The notes below the pieces were generated by a model, which saw only the letters and a program-made list of their open reading frames with translations, made no database searches and was not told where the DNA came from. Shown one piece after another: positions 8,923-17,914 of a stretch of 64,000 bases of DNA (positions within the stretch are counted from its first letter, which is position 1; each line of letters starts with the position of its first letter). The translations under genes and the position numbers were made by a program. Source of the stretch: Thalassobellus sediminis (GTDB lineage Bacteria; Bacteroidota; Bacteroidia; Flavobacteriales; Flavobacteriaceae); contig NZ_JBISCD010000037.1 in assembly GCF_044386045.1 (NCBI RefSeq), forward strand, positions 282,424 to 346,423. Direction: 5' to 3'.

Positions 8923-10545
8923 TTAGTTGACTTCTAAGTCTGTAAATTTAAAATATGTGCCATTAAAAAGCCCCTTATCACTTAATTTTAATGATGGAAT
9001 AACCAACAAAGCCATAAAAGACAAGGTCATATAAGGCGCATGTAAAGTGCTTCCTAATTCCTTTGCCATGTTGTCGAGTTTCGCATAATCTTCGCCTACT
9101 GTTTTCCCATCTTTATCACTCATAATTCCTGCAACAGGCAATGAAATGATTTTTTCTTCGGAATTGGACACAGCACAAATACCACCTTTGTTTTCAATAA
9201 GTAAATTAACTGCTTTACAAATGGCTTCATCACTAACTCCTACAGCAATAATATTATGAGAATCATGACCTACGGAAGATGCTATCGCTCCATCTTTCAA
9301 TCCGAAATTTTTAATAAACGCAATGGCAGGGTCATCATTATTGTAACGGTTAACAACCGTCATTTTTAAAATATCTTTTTCAATATTTGAAACTAAGTTT
9401 CCATCTACAATTAAAGCGTCTTCTTTTAGTTCGTTAGTTACCAACTGCCCTTCTAAAGCTTCAATAACTCTTATTTTTTTAGCTGAAGATTCAAACTTAA
9501 AATCTGAAATTTCTTTTTTATTACAGTTGAAATTATTCAAATTTTTAAAAGCAACGGGCTTAATCAAGGACACACCTTCATTAAACACAAATGTGCCGTT
9601 TATATATGTTTGAAGTGTTTTAAAATTGACTAAATCTTCCACAACAATACAATCGGCATCATCGCCTATCTGTAACAATCCTACATCTAAATTATAATGC
9701 TTTACAGGATTAATACATGCCATTTGCAGCACTTTAAAAACACCAACTCCTTTTGCTACCGCTCGTGCACAAAGTTTATTAATGTGATCTAATATTAAAT
9801 CGTCTGGATGTTTATCGTCACTACAAAACATCATGTTTTCAAAATGCTCTGAAGCTAAATCTATTAAGGCTTCAAAATTCTTAGCAGCACTACCTTCACG
9901 AATTAAAATTTTCATACCTTTTTGAAGCTTTTCTAAAGCTTCGTCATAAGTAAAACACTCATGATCGGTAGAAATACCTGCTCTTATATATTTTAAAACA
10001 TCTTTTCCTCTTAAACCTGGTGCATGACCATCAACAGGTTTATTAAAATATTTAGCCCATGCTATTTTTTTCATGACTTCATCATCATCAAACAACACGC
10101 CTGGGTAATTCATCATTTCTGCTAAATACTTAATATCTGGATTTTCCAGAAGTTTTTTAATAGCATCTGAATCTATAACAGCACCTGCCGATTCAAAAGT
10201 TGTTGCTGGCACACAAGATGGTGCTCCAAAATTGAATTTAAGTGGTACTTGTTTCCCATTTTCAATCATAAACTCAACACCTTCAACACCCAAAACATTG
10301 GCTATCTCATGCGGATCTGAAACAGTTGCTACTGTACCATGAGTAATTGCCAATCGAGCAAACTCACTAGGCACTAACATAGAACTTTCAATATGAATGT
10401 GAGCATCTACAAAACCTGGTAATATGAAATGATTTACATCGTGATCTTTCTCTTCAATAGAAAGTATTTTGCCATCCTTAAAAGTAACTTCACCTTTAAA
10501 AATACGTTTATTTTGTATATCGACTATGTTACCTTGTAGCTTCAT
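8923..10545 (-). CDS. ade: Adenine deaminase
   Basis: An amidohydrolase converting adenine to hypoxanthine in purine salvage. It has the metal-binding motif DAHIHIESS near residue 50, GHAPGL near 185, a STDHECF segment near 195, and the C-terminal adenine-deaminase domain (SSVGHDSHNIIAVG). The frame stays open upstream to 10581, but those 12 extra residues are encoded by the dispersed CCTGCGCAGG-type repeat. I therefore place the start at the ATG read from 10545, giving 540 residues beginning MKLQGNIVD, a normal length. Confidence 0.92.
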   Translation of the reverse strand: MKLQGNIVDIQNKRIFKGEVTFKDGKILSIEEKDHDVNHFILPGFVDAHIHIESSMLVPSEFARLAITHGTVATVSDPHEIANVLGVEGVEFMIENGKQVPLKFNFGAPSCVPATTFESAGAVIDSDAIKKLLENPDIKYLAEMMNYPGVLFDDDEVMKKIAWAKYFNKPVDGHAPGLRGKDVLKYIRAGISTDHECFTYDEALEKLQKGMKILIREGSAAKNFEALIDLASEHFENMMFCSDDKHPDDLILDHINKLCARAVAKGVGVFKVLQMACINPVKHYNLDVGLLQIGDDADCIVVEDLVNFKTLQTYINGTFVFNEGVSLIKPVAFKNLNNFNCNKKEISDFKFESSAKKIRVIEALEGQLVTNELKEDALIVDGNLVSNIEKDILKMTVVNRYNNDDPAIAFIKNFGLKDGAIASSVGHDSHNIIAVGVSDEAICKAVNLLIENKGGICAVSNSEEKIISLPVAGIMSDKDGKTVGEDYAKLDNMAKELGSTLHAPYMTLSFMALLVIPSLKLSDKGLFNGTYFKFTDLEVN

Positions 10546-10556
10546 TTTTATTATAG

Positions 10557-10580
10557 ATTCCTGCCTGCGCAGGAATGACA
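10557..10580. repeat. Dispersed palindromic repeat, copy 1 (CCTGCGCAGG core)
   Basis: This GC-rich segment, containing ATTCCTGCCTGCGCAGGAAT, sits just upstream of ade. A second copy lies at 16541-16561. It stands out from the AT-rich surroundings and resembles a REP-like intergenic element. Confidence 0.75.
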
Positions 10581-10598
10581 AATTGTTTAATTAATAAG

Positions 10599-10620
10599 AT
10601 GCTTAGACTGTGCTAAGCAT
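10599..10620 (-). terminator. Hairpin after tilS
   Basis: Perfect 8-bp stem ATGCTTAG/CTAAGCAT with a 6-nt loop, directly after the tilS stop. It lacks a real U-run on the tilS side, so it may be an mRNA-end stabiliser or a weak terminator. Confidence 0.45.
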
Positions 10621-10626
10621 ATCAGT

Positions 10627-11937
10627 TTACTGCAACTCAATTTTAAGTATTTGCTTCGTTTTGTCTGTTACTCGAAACCTGTTATCTGCTCTACGGTTTA
10701 CTACCCAAACAATCATATTTTCAGAACATAACAACCAGATATTTTCTTTATCTAAAAGCGATAGTTTTTCGTCTTTAAAATACTTACTCAACTTCTTTTT
10801 TCCTGTCATTCCTAACGGATAAAACACATCGCCTTCTTGCCATTTTCTTAATTCTAATGGAAACGTTAAAACATCTTTATCAACATAAATAACATTGGTT
10901 CGTTTTCCGAAAATAGCATCTGCTTCATCAAAAAGCAAAATACCCAATGGGGTTTCAAGGTCTTTATCTGTTTCTGAAATAACGATACTTTCATTTGCTT
11001 CTACAAAAAGCTCACTTAACAAAATATGCTCTCTATCTTTTATTAAACGGTGTGTAGACGACAAAACTTGCTTACCCGATTGTGCCTCTAAAAGCTTTAC
11101 AACATCATCCCATTCTGTAAATCCGTAATCCTTGAATATTTCAAATAGATACGCTTTCGGGTTATTCAACTTTTTAAACTCTGAAATTTTAAAAACCATT
11201 TGATAGTCGTCAATAGTTTCAACAGCATTATTAAAAAAACTATCAATACTATCTTCAACAATATCGGCTGTGTCATTTAAGTTACTAATTGTATTTTGAA
11301 AATTCTGTAATACACTTGGATTCATTTCCTTCAAAATGGGAATCACATCGTGCCTTAATTTATTTCTCAAATACTTAGTAGAGGCATTACTGCTATCATC
11401 TCGCCACTTTATATTGTTCGCTTTAGCGTAAGTTTCGATATCGTTACTAGAAAATGGTAACAGTGGTCTCACAAAATGGTTGTTAACTTCAGGAATACCT
11501 GTTAAACCTTCTAACCCCGTACCTCTTGATAAATTGATTAAAAAAGTTTCTAAATTATCATCGGCATGATGTGCTGTTAAGACATAATCGAAACTTAGCT
11601 GTTCCGCTAATCCTTCAAACCAGTTATAACGCAGTTCTCTCGCTGCCATTTGTATAGAAACCTTATGTTCCTTAGCATATGCATTGGTATCAAAACTTTC
11701 AACAAAGGCTTCTAAATCTAAGCTTTCTGCTAATTGCAGAACAAAGTTTTCATCGGCATCACTTTCTTCACCACGCAAATTAAAATTACAATGTGCTAAT
11801 GCGATATTTAAACCTGCTTTATGAGATACATGTGTTAAAATCACACTATCAATTCCTCCAGAAATAGCTATAAGAAGTTTGCTTTTTTTCAAAAAAGGTA
11901 AACGCGATTCTAAATGGTGTTCAAATTGTGCAAACAT
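10627..11937 (-). CDS. tilS: tRNA(Ile)-lysidine synthase TilS
   Basis: A 436-residue N-type ATP pyrophosphatase that converts the wobble cytidine of tRNA-Ile(CAU) to lysidine. The PP-loop SGGIDS is at residues 26-31, followed by HCNFNLRGEESD, LTAHHADDNLET and the SRGTGLEGLTGI segment. The TilS-specific C-terminal domain ends the protein. It should be essential. It is read toward ade with a short gap. A TATATTTG -7 element lies only 4 nt before the ATG. Confidence 0.95.
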   Translation of the reverse strand: MFAQFEHHLESRLPFLKKSKLLIAISGGIDSVILTHVSHKAGLNIALAHCNFNLRGEESDADENFVLQLAESLDLEAFVESFDTNAYAKEHKVSIQMAARELRYNWFEGLAEQLSFDYVLTAHHADDNLETFLINLSRGTGLEGLTGIPEVNNHFVRPLLPFSSNDIETYAKANNIKWRDDSSNASTKYLRNKLRHDVIPILKEMNPSVLQNFQNTISNLNDTADIVEDSIDSFFNNAVETIDDYQMVFKISEFKKLNNPKAYLFEIFKDYGFTEWDDVVKLLEAQSGKQVLSSTHRLIKDREHILLSELFVEANESIVISETDKDLETPLGILLFDEADAIFGKRTNVIYVDKDVLTFPLELRKWQEGDVFYPLGMTGKKKLSKYFKDEKLSLLDKENIWLLCSENMIVWVVNRRADNRFRVTDKTKQILKIELQ

Positions 11938-11941
11938 GGTT

Positions 11942-11949
11942 CAAATATA
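11942..11949 (-). promoter_or_regulatory. Candidate -7 element of tilS
   Basis: TATATTTG read leftward matches the Bacteroidota -7 consensus TAnnTTTG. It ends 4 nt before the tilS ATG, so transcription would start at or beside the start codon (leaderless mRNA). No clear -33 TTTG is seen. Confidence 0.5.
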
Positions 11950-12061
11950 CAACTTTGAGGGTTTAATTTAATCGAAAATCGTTAATATAAAATGATATAA
12001 ATCATGAATTTTATTCTAAAACAGAAGTACCTTTTAAGTATTAATTTTAAATACTATTGTT

Positions 12062-12754
12062 ATGTGCTCATTAGATAAAATAAACGATAAAAAAACAAAA
12101 GAAGCTTTTGATAAACGTGTTATTTCGGCAACTCAACATTTACAAGCCTATGTTAAGCACAGACTATACATTGCAATATCTACGGGAATTATTCCTAAAA
12201 ACATGTATACGTCTCATGGTATTATTGACGAGGCTATTGCTAAATACTACGAAAAAGGATATAATATTGATAGCGATGCTACAACCATAAAACTGAAGCT
12301 TTTTAAAATTGTTGATGCCGATTTAAACACGCTTTTTAAAAAAGAGGCCTTTCATAAAAACACGATTAGCACGAATTCTATTTTAGAAGAAGAATTGGAT
12401 AATTTAGAAGAAAAATATACTGTTGATGCCGATATGGATTTTGTTATGAATGAAGATTTAAATGATATCTCGTACAAGCAAGACCATAAACACAAACATT
12501 TGTTTTTATATGCCGATAATGATAGTTCGGTTTTAGAAGCTTTTGATATTGAAGCCGCATCGCTTAATGACTCTAAAAAAAGACTAGGCAACTTATACAG
12601 TTGGTTGCCATTAAACGTGTCGAATATTATTGATTTAATAGTTTTTGGAAAGCTAAGTTTTGAAGAAATATCAAAAGTAAGATCTATGGAAGTAAAACGT
12701 GTGGAGTTTATTTTTAATGAAGTCAAAGATCAGTTTAAAGATCATATAGATTAG
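12062..12754 (+). CDS. Uncharacterised protein, possibly sigma-70-like
   Basis: A 230-residue acidic, soluble protein with no signal peptide. I cannot name it. The first 60 residues are helical (FDKRVISATQHLQAYVKHRL) and could be a diverged sigma region 2. The last 45 residues (WLPLNVSNIIDLIVFGKLSF, then EEISKVRSMEVKRVEFIF) read like a sigma region-4 helix-turn-helix. A low-complexity acidic linker lies between. This would make it a divergent sigma-like regulator, a guess from pattern alone. It is convergent with pabB and the two coding ends overlap by 4 bp. Confidence 0.6.
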   Translation: MCSLDKINDKKTKEAFDKRVISATQHLQAYVKHRLYIAISTGIIPKNMYTSHGIIDEAIAKYYEKGYNIDSDATTIKLKLFKIVDADLNTLFKKEAFHKNTISTNSILEEELDNLEEKYTVDADMDFVMNEDLNDISYKQDHKHKHLFLYADNDSSVLEAFDIEAASLNDSKKRLGNLYSWLPLNVSNIIDLIVFGKLSFEEISKVRSMEVKRVEFIFNEVKDQFKDHID

Positions 12755-14049
12755 TTCTCCAAAACCGTTCGCATCGCTTTAGCCTTTACCAAACATTCCT
12801 CGTATTCTTTTAGCGGGTCGCTTTTTGCTGTAATAGCGCCACCAACGGAATAAGACACGTATTTTTTGGTTTCGTTATATAAAATACTACGAATAACCAC
12901 ATTAAAATCGAAATCGCCTGTAGGCGAAAAATAGCCTACAGCCCCCGAGTAAAGCCCGCGTTTAGTTGCTTCTAAATCTTCAATAATTTGCATTGCCGAA
13001 ATTTTAGGAGCGCCCGTCATACTACCCATTGGGAAGGTGCTTTTTATAATATCTATGGGATGTGTTGAAGCTTCAACTTCCGATGTAACCGTAGAAATCA
13101 TTTGATGCACTTGATCGAAGGTATAAATCTTGCACAACTCTTTTACTTTCACACTGCCTTTGGTGGCGGTTTTAGATAAATCGTTACGTACCAAATCAAC
13201 AATCATAATGTTTTCACTTCGCTCCTTTTCGTTTTCTAACAAATCCTGTTTCAGCTTCGCATCTTCTTCAACATCTAACGAACGCTTTGCTGTTCCTTTT
13301 ATAGGCTGCGAAATTAAGGTTGTTCCTTCTTTTTTCAAGTAACGCTCTGGTGAAGCCGATAACAAGTATTTATCTTGACATTTTAAAAAGGTTGCAAAAG
13401 GCGGATTAGAAATATCATTAAGTTTATTATAAATCTCTAAAGGATTAATTGTTGTGTCTTCGGCATAAAACTCTTGACAAAAATTCGCTTCATAAATATC
13501 GCCACGATGTATATGGGCAAGCATATTTTTTATTTTCTCGAAGTATTCATCTTTATGAATGCGAAGTTTTATTTTGATTTGATCATCGGAGACCTTGCGC
13601 TCAAGGTCACTATCATCTATATTCTCAATAGCTTTTAAATCGTCTTCAATTTCATCATCAACACAATTTAAGTATTGAATTTCAACATTATCACCTTTAA
13701 ATAAAAATAGTTTCTTAGGCTGAAAAAAGTACAAATCAGGAAATTCTAAACCATCAAAATTAGTCGATTTTAAAGCTTCAACATCATTTTTTAAATCGTA
13801 GGTTAGGTATCCAAAAATCCAATCGTTTACTAAGGTTTGATATTCTTTTAGTTTTTCAAAACCCTGAAGATAATCTGTTTGAATGCCAGTAAACGCATCA
13901 ACCGCCAAAACCGCATCATAATTAGAATAGCTTTGCTCGTAATTATTAGAATCTAGCCAAACCACATCATCAAACTGTTGTGCCCAAATGCGAATCTGAC
14001 TTTTAAAGACTTTAGAATCTTTAAATTTAAAAATTTGTTTTGTTCTCAA
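12751..14049 (-). CDS. pabB: Aminodeoxychorismate synthase component I
   Basis: A 432-residue chorismate-binding enzyme that makes 4-amino-4-deoxychorismate for folate. The motif PIKGTAKRS near residue 248 carries the lysine typical of PabB; anthranilate synthase TrpE has PIAGT there. Further chorismate-fold motifs are SPERYL, MIVDLVRNDL, PMGSMTGAPK and RGLYSGAVGY. No glutamine amidotransferase partner is next to it. It diverges from the aldose-epimerase-like gene and has its own TAACTTTG -7 element at 14074-14067. Confidence 0.9.
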   Translation of the reverse strand: MRTKQIFKFKDSKVFKSQIRIWAQQFDDVVWLDSNNYEQSYSNYDAVLAVDAFTGIQTDYLQGFEKLKEYQTLVNDWIFGYLTYDLKNDVEALKSTNFDGLEFPDLYFFQPKKLFLFKGDNVEIQYLNCVDDEIEDDLKAIENIDDSDLERKVSDDQIKIKLRIHKDEYFEKIKNMLAHIHRGDIYEANFCQEFYAEDTTINPLEIYNKLNDISNPPFATFLKCQDKYLLSASPERYLKKEGTTLISQPIKGTAKRSLDVEEDAKLKQDLLENEKERSENIMIVDLVRNDLSKTATKGSVKVKELCKIYTFDQVHQMISTVTSEVEASTHPIDIIKSTFPMGSMTGAPKISAMQIIEDLEATKRGLYSGAVGYFSPTGDFDFNVVIRSILYNETKKYVSYSVGGAITAKSDPLKEYEECLVKAKAMRTVLEN

Positions 14050-14066
14050 TAAAAAAGATTATTCCG

Positions 14067-14074
14067 CAAAGTTA
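14067..14074 (-). promoter_or_regulatory. Candidate -7 element of pabB
   Basis: TAACTTTG read leftward, 17 bp before the pabB ATG, fits TAnnTTTG. No good -33 TTTG is seen at the expected spacing. Confidence 0.45.
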
Positions 14075-14124
14075 AGTAGAATACTTAAAAAATTAAGATT
14101 TTTGTACTTTAAACATCTAAAAGC

Positions 14125-15015
14125 ATGTACACCTTACAAAACGAGAAACTTAAGATTACGGTTAAAAAAATTGGTGCCGAATTATGCAAAATTACATCGA
14201 CAAAGCATCACACCGAATTTATGTGGAATGCCAACCCAGATGTTTGGAGTAGCTACGCGCCTAACCTATTCCCAATTATTGGTGCTTTAAAAAACAATAC
14301 CTATTTTTTTGAAGATAAAGCATATAGTTTACCTAAACATGGTATGGTGAGAAACAACGACCATATTACGCTACACGAACAAACCGAAAACAGTTTAACA
14401 TTCAAACTCATTTATAGTGAAGCAACGCTAAAAATATATCCGTTTAAGTTTGAGTTTTATATTACATATACGCTAACAGATACAACCATAAAAATAACAC
14501 ACACCATTAAAAACGTTGATAACAAACCCATGTATTTCTCGGTTGGCGGACATCCTGCTTTTAAGTGCCCAGTGTATGACGATGAAAATTATGATGATTA
14601 CGTTTTAGAATTTGAACACCATGAAAACTCTGAAACACACCTCATAAATATGGAAAACGGCCTTATTTCACCTAAAACAAAACCTGTGTTTAGCAATACT
14701 AATTTGCTACCGCTAAAACACGACTTATTTAATGCCGATGCGCTTATTTTCAAAGATTTAAAATCTAGAAAAGTCATCTTAAAAAGTAATAAACACGGAA
14801 ACATTTTATCATTTACTTATAATGATTTCAATTATTTAGGTATTTGGGCAAAACCAGAAGGCGATTACGTTTGTATAGAACCGTGGTTAGGTATTGCCGA
14901 TAACGAAACCACCAATCAAGATTTAAAAACCAAAGAAGGCATTTTAAAACTTGCTGCCCACGAGACCTTTAATGCAAGCTACAGTATTGAAATAGATAAC
15001 AATCATTTAATCTAA
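14125..15015 (+). CDS. Aldose 1-epimerase-like protein (LacX type)
   Basis: A 296-residue beta-sandwich protein of the galactose-mutarotase superfamily, closest in pattern to the LacX-like group. The region LFPIIGALKNN near residue 53, KHGMVRN near 73, SVGGHPAFKCP near 140 and the late GIWAKPEGDYVCIEPW segment hold the conserved His and Glu positions of the family. It has no signal peptide, so it is probably cytoplasmic. The sugar or sugar-phosphate substrate cannot be told. It is followed at 37 bp by the DEAD-box helicase. Confidence 0.82.
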   Translation: MYTLQNEKLKITVKKIGAELCKITSTKHHTEFMWNANPDVWSSYAPNLFPIIGALKNNTYFFEDKAYSLPKHGMVRNNDHITLHEQTENSLTFKLIYSEATLKIYPFKFEFYITYTLTDTTIKITHTIKNVDNKPMYFSVGGHPAFKCPVYDDENYDDYVLEFEHHENSETHLINMENGLISPKTKPVFSNTNLLPLKHDLFNADALIFKDLKSRKVILKSNKHGNILSFTYNDFNYLGIWAKPEGDYVCIEPWLGIADNETTNQDLKTKEGILKLAAHETFNASYSIEIDNNHLI

Positions 15016-15026
15016 ATTATTAAACG

Positions 15027-15034
15027 TAACTTTG
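15027..15034 (+). promoter_or_regulatory. Candidate -7 element of the DEAD-box helicase
   Basis: TAACTTTG fits TAnnTTTG and lies 18 bp before the helicase start codon, in the short spacer after the epimerase gene. No clear -33 element is seen. Confidence 0.4.
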
Positions 15035-15052
15035 CCAGCTAAATAGCATATT

Positions 15053-16408
15053 TTGACATTTCACGATTTAAATTTAAACACCCCATTATATAACGCCATA
15101 GACGATTTAGGCTTTACAACACCTACACCCATTCAAGCAGAAGCTTTTAATGTGGTAAGTTCGGGTAGAGATATGGTTGGTATTGCCCAAACAGGTACAG
15201 GTAAAACCTTTGCCTACATGTTGCCTATTTTAAAGAATTTAAAATTTTCGACACAAGAAAATCCGCGTATTTTGGTGTTAGTGCCAACACGCGAATTGGT
15301 GGTACAGGTGGTTGATGAAATTGAAAAACTATCAAAATACATCAATAATCGTGTATTAGGCGTGTATGGAGGTACTAACATTAACACGCAAAAGCAAGCC
15401 ATTGCCGAGGGTATTGATATTTTAGTAGCAACACCAGGTAGATTATACGATTTGGCTTTAAGCCGCGTATTACAATTAAAATCTATACAGAAATTAGTAA
15501 TTGATGAAGTTGATGTCATGCTCGATTTAGGCTTTAAACATCAGCTAATTAATATTTTCGATATACTTCCAGAAAAGAGACAAAACATTATGTTTTCGGC
15601 AACCATGACCGAAGATGTCGATTTACTAATTAACGATTTCTTTAAAAGTCCAGAGCGTGTATCCATTGCTATTTCTGGAACACCGCTAGATAACATCTCG
15701 CAAACACGTTACAAAGTTCCAAATTTTTATACCAAAGTAAATTTATTAACACACTTACTAAACGATACAGAAACCTTTAATAAGGTTTTAATATTTGTAG
15801 CGTTTAAAAAAATGGCCGATCGTTTGTTCGATCAACTCGATGAAATTTTTCATGATGAGTTATGCGTTATTCACTCTAACAAAACACAAAACTACCGTTT
15901 ACGTAGTATCGAGCAATTTAGAAACGGAAACAACCGTATTTTAGTGGCTACCGATGTTATGGCGCGCGGATTGGATATTGATAACGTATCGCATGTTATT
16001 AATTTCGACACACCAATTTACCCAGAAAACTACATGCACCGTATTGGTAGAACAGGTCGTGCCGAACGTAAAGGAGAAGCCCTTATTTTTAATACCGAAA
16101 AGGAAGCCGATGCCATTGAGAATATAGAAACCTTAATGAATATGGAAATTCCGTTATTGAAAATTCCAGAAACCGTTACAATATCTACCGAACTTATTCA
16201 AGAAGAGCGTCCGGTAATAAAAGAACGTAACAACCCTAACAAACGTAATAGAGACGAAGATGCGCCAGGACCAGCCTTTCACCAGAAATCTGAAAAGAAT
16301 TCTAAAGAAAACTTAGGTGGTTCCTACAAATTCAAAATAGCAGCTAAGTACAAAAAGCCTAAAACTAGAGGCGATAAAAACTATAACAAACGAAATAAGA
16401 GAAAGTAA
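15053..16408 (+). CDS. DEAD-box RNA helicase (RhlE-like)
   Basis: A 451-residue ATP-dependent RNA helicase. Motifs in order: Q-motif with TPTPIQAEA, Walker A AQTGTGKT near residue 45, PTREL, TPGR, motif II as DEVD (within the allowed DExD) near residue 150, SAT, and the C-terminal ARGLD and HRIGRTGR motifs. The tail after residue 390 is basic and disordered, typical of RNA-binding tails. The start is TTG at 15053: a stop lies three codons upstream and family members begin in the same way (MTFHDLNL). Confidence 0.92.
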   Translation: MTFHDLNLNTPLYNAIDDLGFTTPTPIQAEAFNVVSSGRDMVGIAQTGTGKTFAYMLPILKNLKFSTQENPRILVLVPTRELVVQVVDEIEKLSKYINNRVLGVYGGTNINTQKQAIAEGIDILVATPGRLYDLALSRVLQLKSIQKLVIDEVDVMLDLGFKHQLINIFDILPEKRQNIMFSATMTEDVDLLINDFFKSPERVSIAISGTPLDNISQTRYKVPNFYTKVNLLTHLLNDTETFNKVLIFVAFKKMADRLFDQLDEIFHDELCVIHSNKTQNYRLRSIEQFRNGNNRILVATDVMARGLDIDNVSHVINFDTPIYPENYMHRIGRTGRAERKGEALIFNTEKEADAIENIETLMNMEIPLLKIPETVTISTELIQEERPVIKERNNPNKRNRDEDAPGPAFHQKSEKNSKENLGGSYKFKIAAKYKKPKTRGDKNYNKRNKRK

Positions 16409-16414
16409 TTTTTT

Positions 16415-16498
16415 GGGCGTTACCCTATCGGGTCGGGCTTTCTGTTACAAGTCCTCGCTCCTACGTCGCTGTGGGCTTTTCACGGCAATCCCTAACGC
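16415..16498. repeat. GC-rich intergenic element with inverted ends
   Basis: An 84-bp segment much richer in GC than its surroundings. It begins GGGCGTTACCC and ends CCCTAACGC, so its ends form an imperfect inverted repeat (GCGTTA/TAACGC). Sequences of this look occur between genes in other flavobacteria as I recall them. No ORF is present. It is followed at 16541 by copy 2 of the CCTGCGCAGG repeat. Confidence 0.65.
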
Positions 16499-16540
16499 GG
16501 GTGTATTTGTTAAATTTAAGTCCATCCAGCTAAAGTCTAT

Positions 16541-16561
16541 TGTCATTCCTGCCTGCGCAGG
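16541..16561. repeat. Dispersed palindromic repeat, copy 2
   Basis: Contains TCATTCCTGCCTGCGCAGG, the same unit as at 10557-10580 but with a diverged right end (GACTAA instead of GAATGA). It lies in the intergenic region after the helicase. Confidence 0.75.
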
Positions 16562-16688
16562 ACTAACATAAATAGAGATAGTAAGAATCATAATAAATAG
16601 AAAAAGAGTAAAAAAATAGAGTTTTGCCCTAAAATTTAATCTTCAGTAAAAATTAAAGCAACTCTTGTCATAATAAATCAATTTCAAA

Positions 16689-17786
16689 TTAATACCCTGT
16701 GATTTCCTTAAGCTTATAAAAGAAAGCTTTCTTTCGTTCTGAGCTAATTTTCCAATCGGTTGGGATACTTTGAAAACCAGATTCGAAAGGTTCTCCCTCT
16801 TTTCTAAAATCAAAAAATCCCCAAGATGCATAAGATTCTATAGACGTTTTTAAATTATAAGACTCTTTATCGAAATCAAAATGATCGTCTTCATTAAAAA
16901 GAATTGGTTTTGTATAATAACCTTCTGAAGCCCTTACCTTTTCAACCAAAACCTTAATACCTTCAGGTTCTTCAATACCATTACCATGAATAAGAACAAA
17001 ATCTGAACTCTGAATAATATTAGAAGTTGGCACTCTATTACCAGCAAAACTTGTACTAACCAAAAACTTATTATCTGTCATTTTTTTAACACGTTCTATT
17101 AACTCTGAAACCCGTTCTGGTTGCAATATTTTATGTTCGTAATTGATATCACATTCATTATTAATCTCTATTAACAAGTTAGAATACGATTTTTTTAAAA
17201 GCCAATTGGTAATATTATCAACAGCATTTAAAACCGCCTGTTCGTCTTTTAATTGATCGTCTTGTCCAAAATAGAAATAACCAAGTATAACAACCATTCC
17301 TATGTCATCTGCCTTATCTAATATTTTTTCTAAACGATTAATATATTTAGGTCTTAAATTACCAATGCTATCGAATGCTGTATTTACCCAACCATAATTT
17401 CCATATCCTAAGGGACTTCCGCCTTGAAGGTTTAAAGTAAAAGCTAACAAACCATGAGATTTCCAATCGGGCATTGCGGCAATAAATTCATTTGTATTTC
17501 TTTCGGGATCCCAAACTTGGGTGTCTGGATACTTAAAATTGTCTCGTGTATCGGGATTTAAATCATCAAAAACACCTTGAACCATTCTAGAATTAAATAA
17601 AAGTCCTTCAATCTTGTTTCCTTCCCAGTTTCTATTTTTATAGGTTATTTCATCATTAATGTAAAACTGTTCTCCCTTAATAGCAACAACGGTTTTTTTA
17701 TGCTCTTCTTTTTCGCAAGAACTTAAACTAAAAACCGAAATAAGAAGTCCGAAAAAAACAAACCATTTAATTTTTGTAGCATTCAT
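16689..17786 (-). CDS. Glycoside hydrolase-like lipoprotein (clan A fold)
   Basis: A 365-residue protein with a lipoprotein signal (hydrophobic helix then LSSC, residues 8-24). The body looks like a TIM-barrel glycosidase of clan GH-A: a putative acid/base Glu in LLIEINNECD near residue 212 and a putative nucleophile Glu in PILFNEDDHF near residue 295. This is the usual Asn-Glu and Glu layout of GH5-like enzymes, with plausible spacing. I cannot assign the family or substrate. It stands alone, with a repeat-rich spacer on its 3' side and the divergent ClC gene on its 5' side. Confidence 0.7.
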   Translation of the reverse strand: MNATKIKWFVFFGLLISVFSLSSCEKEEHKKTVVAIKGEQFYINDEITYKNRNWEGNKIEGLLFNSRMVQGVFDDLNPDTRDNFKYPDTQVWDPERNTNEFIAAMPDWKSHGLLAFTLNLQGGSPLGYGNYGWVNTAFDSIGNLRPKYINRLEKILDKADDIGMVVILGYFYFGQDDQLKDEQAVLNAVDNITNWLLKKSYSNLLIEINNECDINYEHKILQPERVSELIERVKKMTDNKFLVSTSFAGNRVPTSNIIQSSDFVLIHGNGIEEPEGIKVLVEKVRASEGYYTKPILFNEDDHFDFDKESYNLKTSIESYASWGFFDFRKEGEPFESGFQSIPTDWKISSERKKAFFYKLKEITGY

Positions 17787-17890
17787 AATATTCTATTTAT
17801 TACTTATTATAAGATTGATGTTCTTAAAGATATGAAATTATAAAAAGAACTACTGTTTGCTAGAAATTTACGGTAATCTAATATTTAATT

Positions 17891-17898
17891 TATATTTG
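17891..17898 (+). promoter_or_regulatory. Candidate -7 element of the ClC antiporter
   Basis: TATATTTG, matching TAnnTTTG, ends 16 nt before the ATG at 17915. No -33 TTTG at the usual spacing and no fluoride-riboswitch-like sequence were seen between 17787 and 17914. Confidence 0.45.
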
Positions 17899-17914
17899 CA
17901 GCACATTGCACTTT

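Noticed and set aside
10545..10581. Longer start for adenine deaminase
   Set aside because: The 12 extra residues are encoded by a dispersed palindromic repeat and are absent from the expected protein start.
15500..15511. DEVD instead of DEAD in helicase motif II
   Set aside because: It fits the general DExD pattern and is a normal family variant.
17787..17914. Fluoride riboswitch in front of the ClC gene
   Set aside because: The conserved GAUGG and CUGAUG-type segments of the crcB motif were not found.
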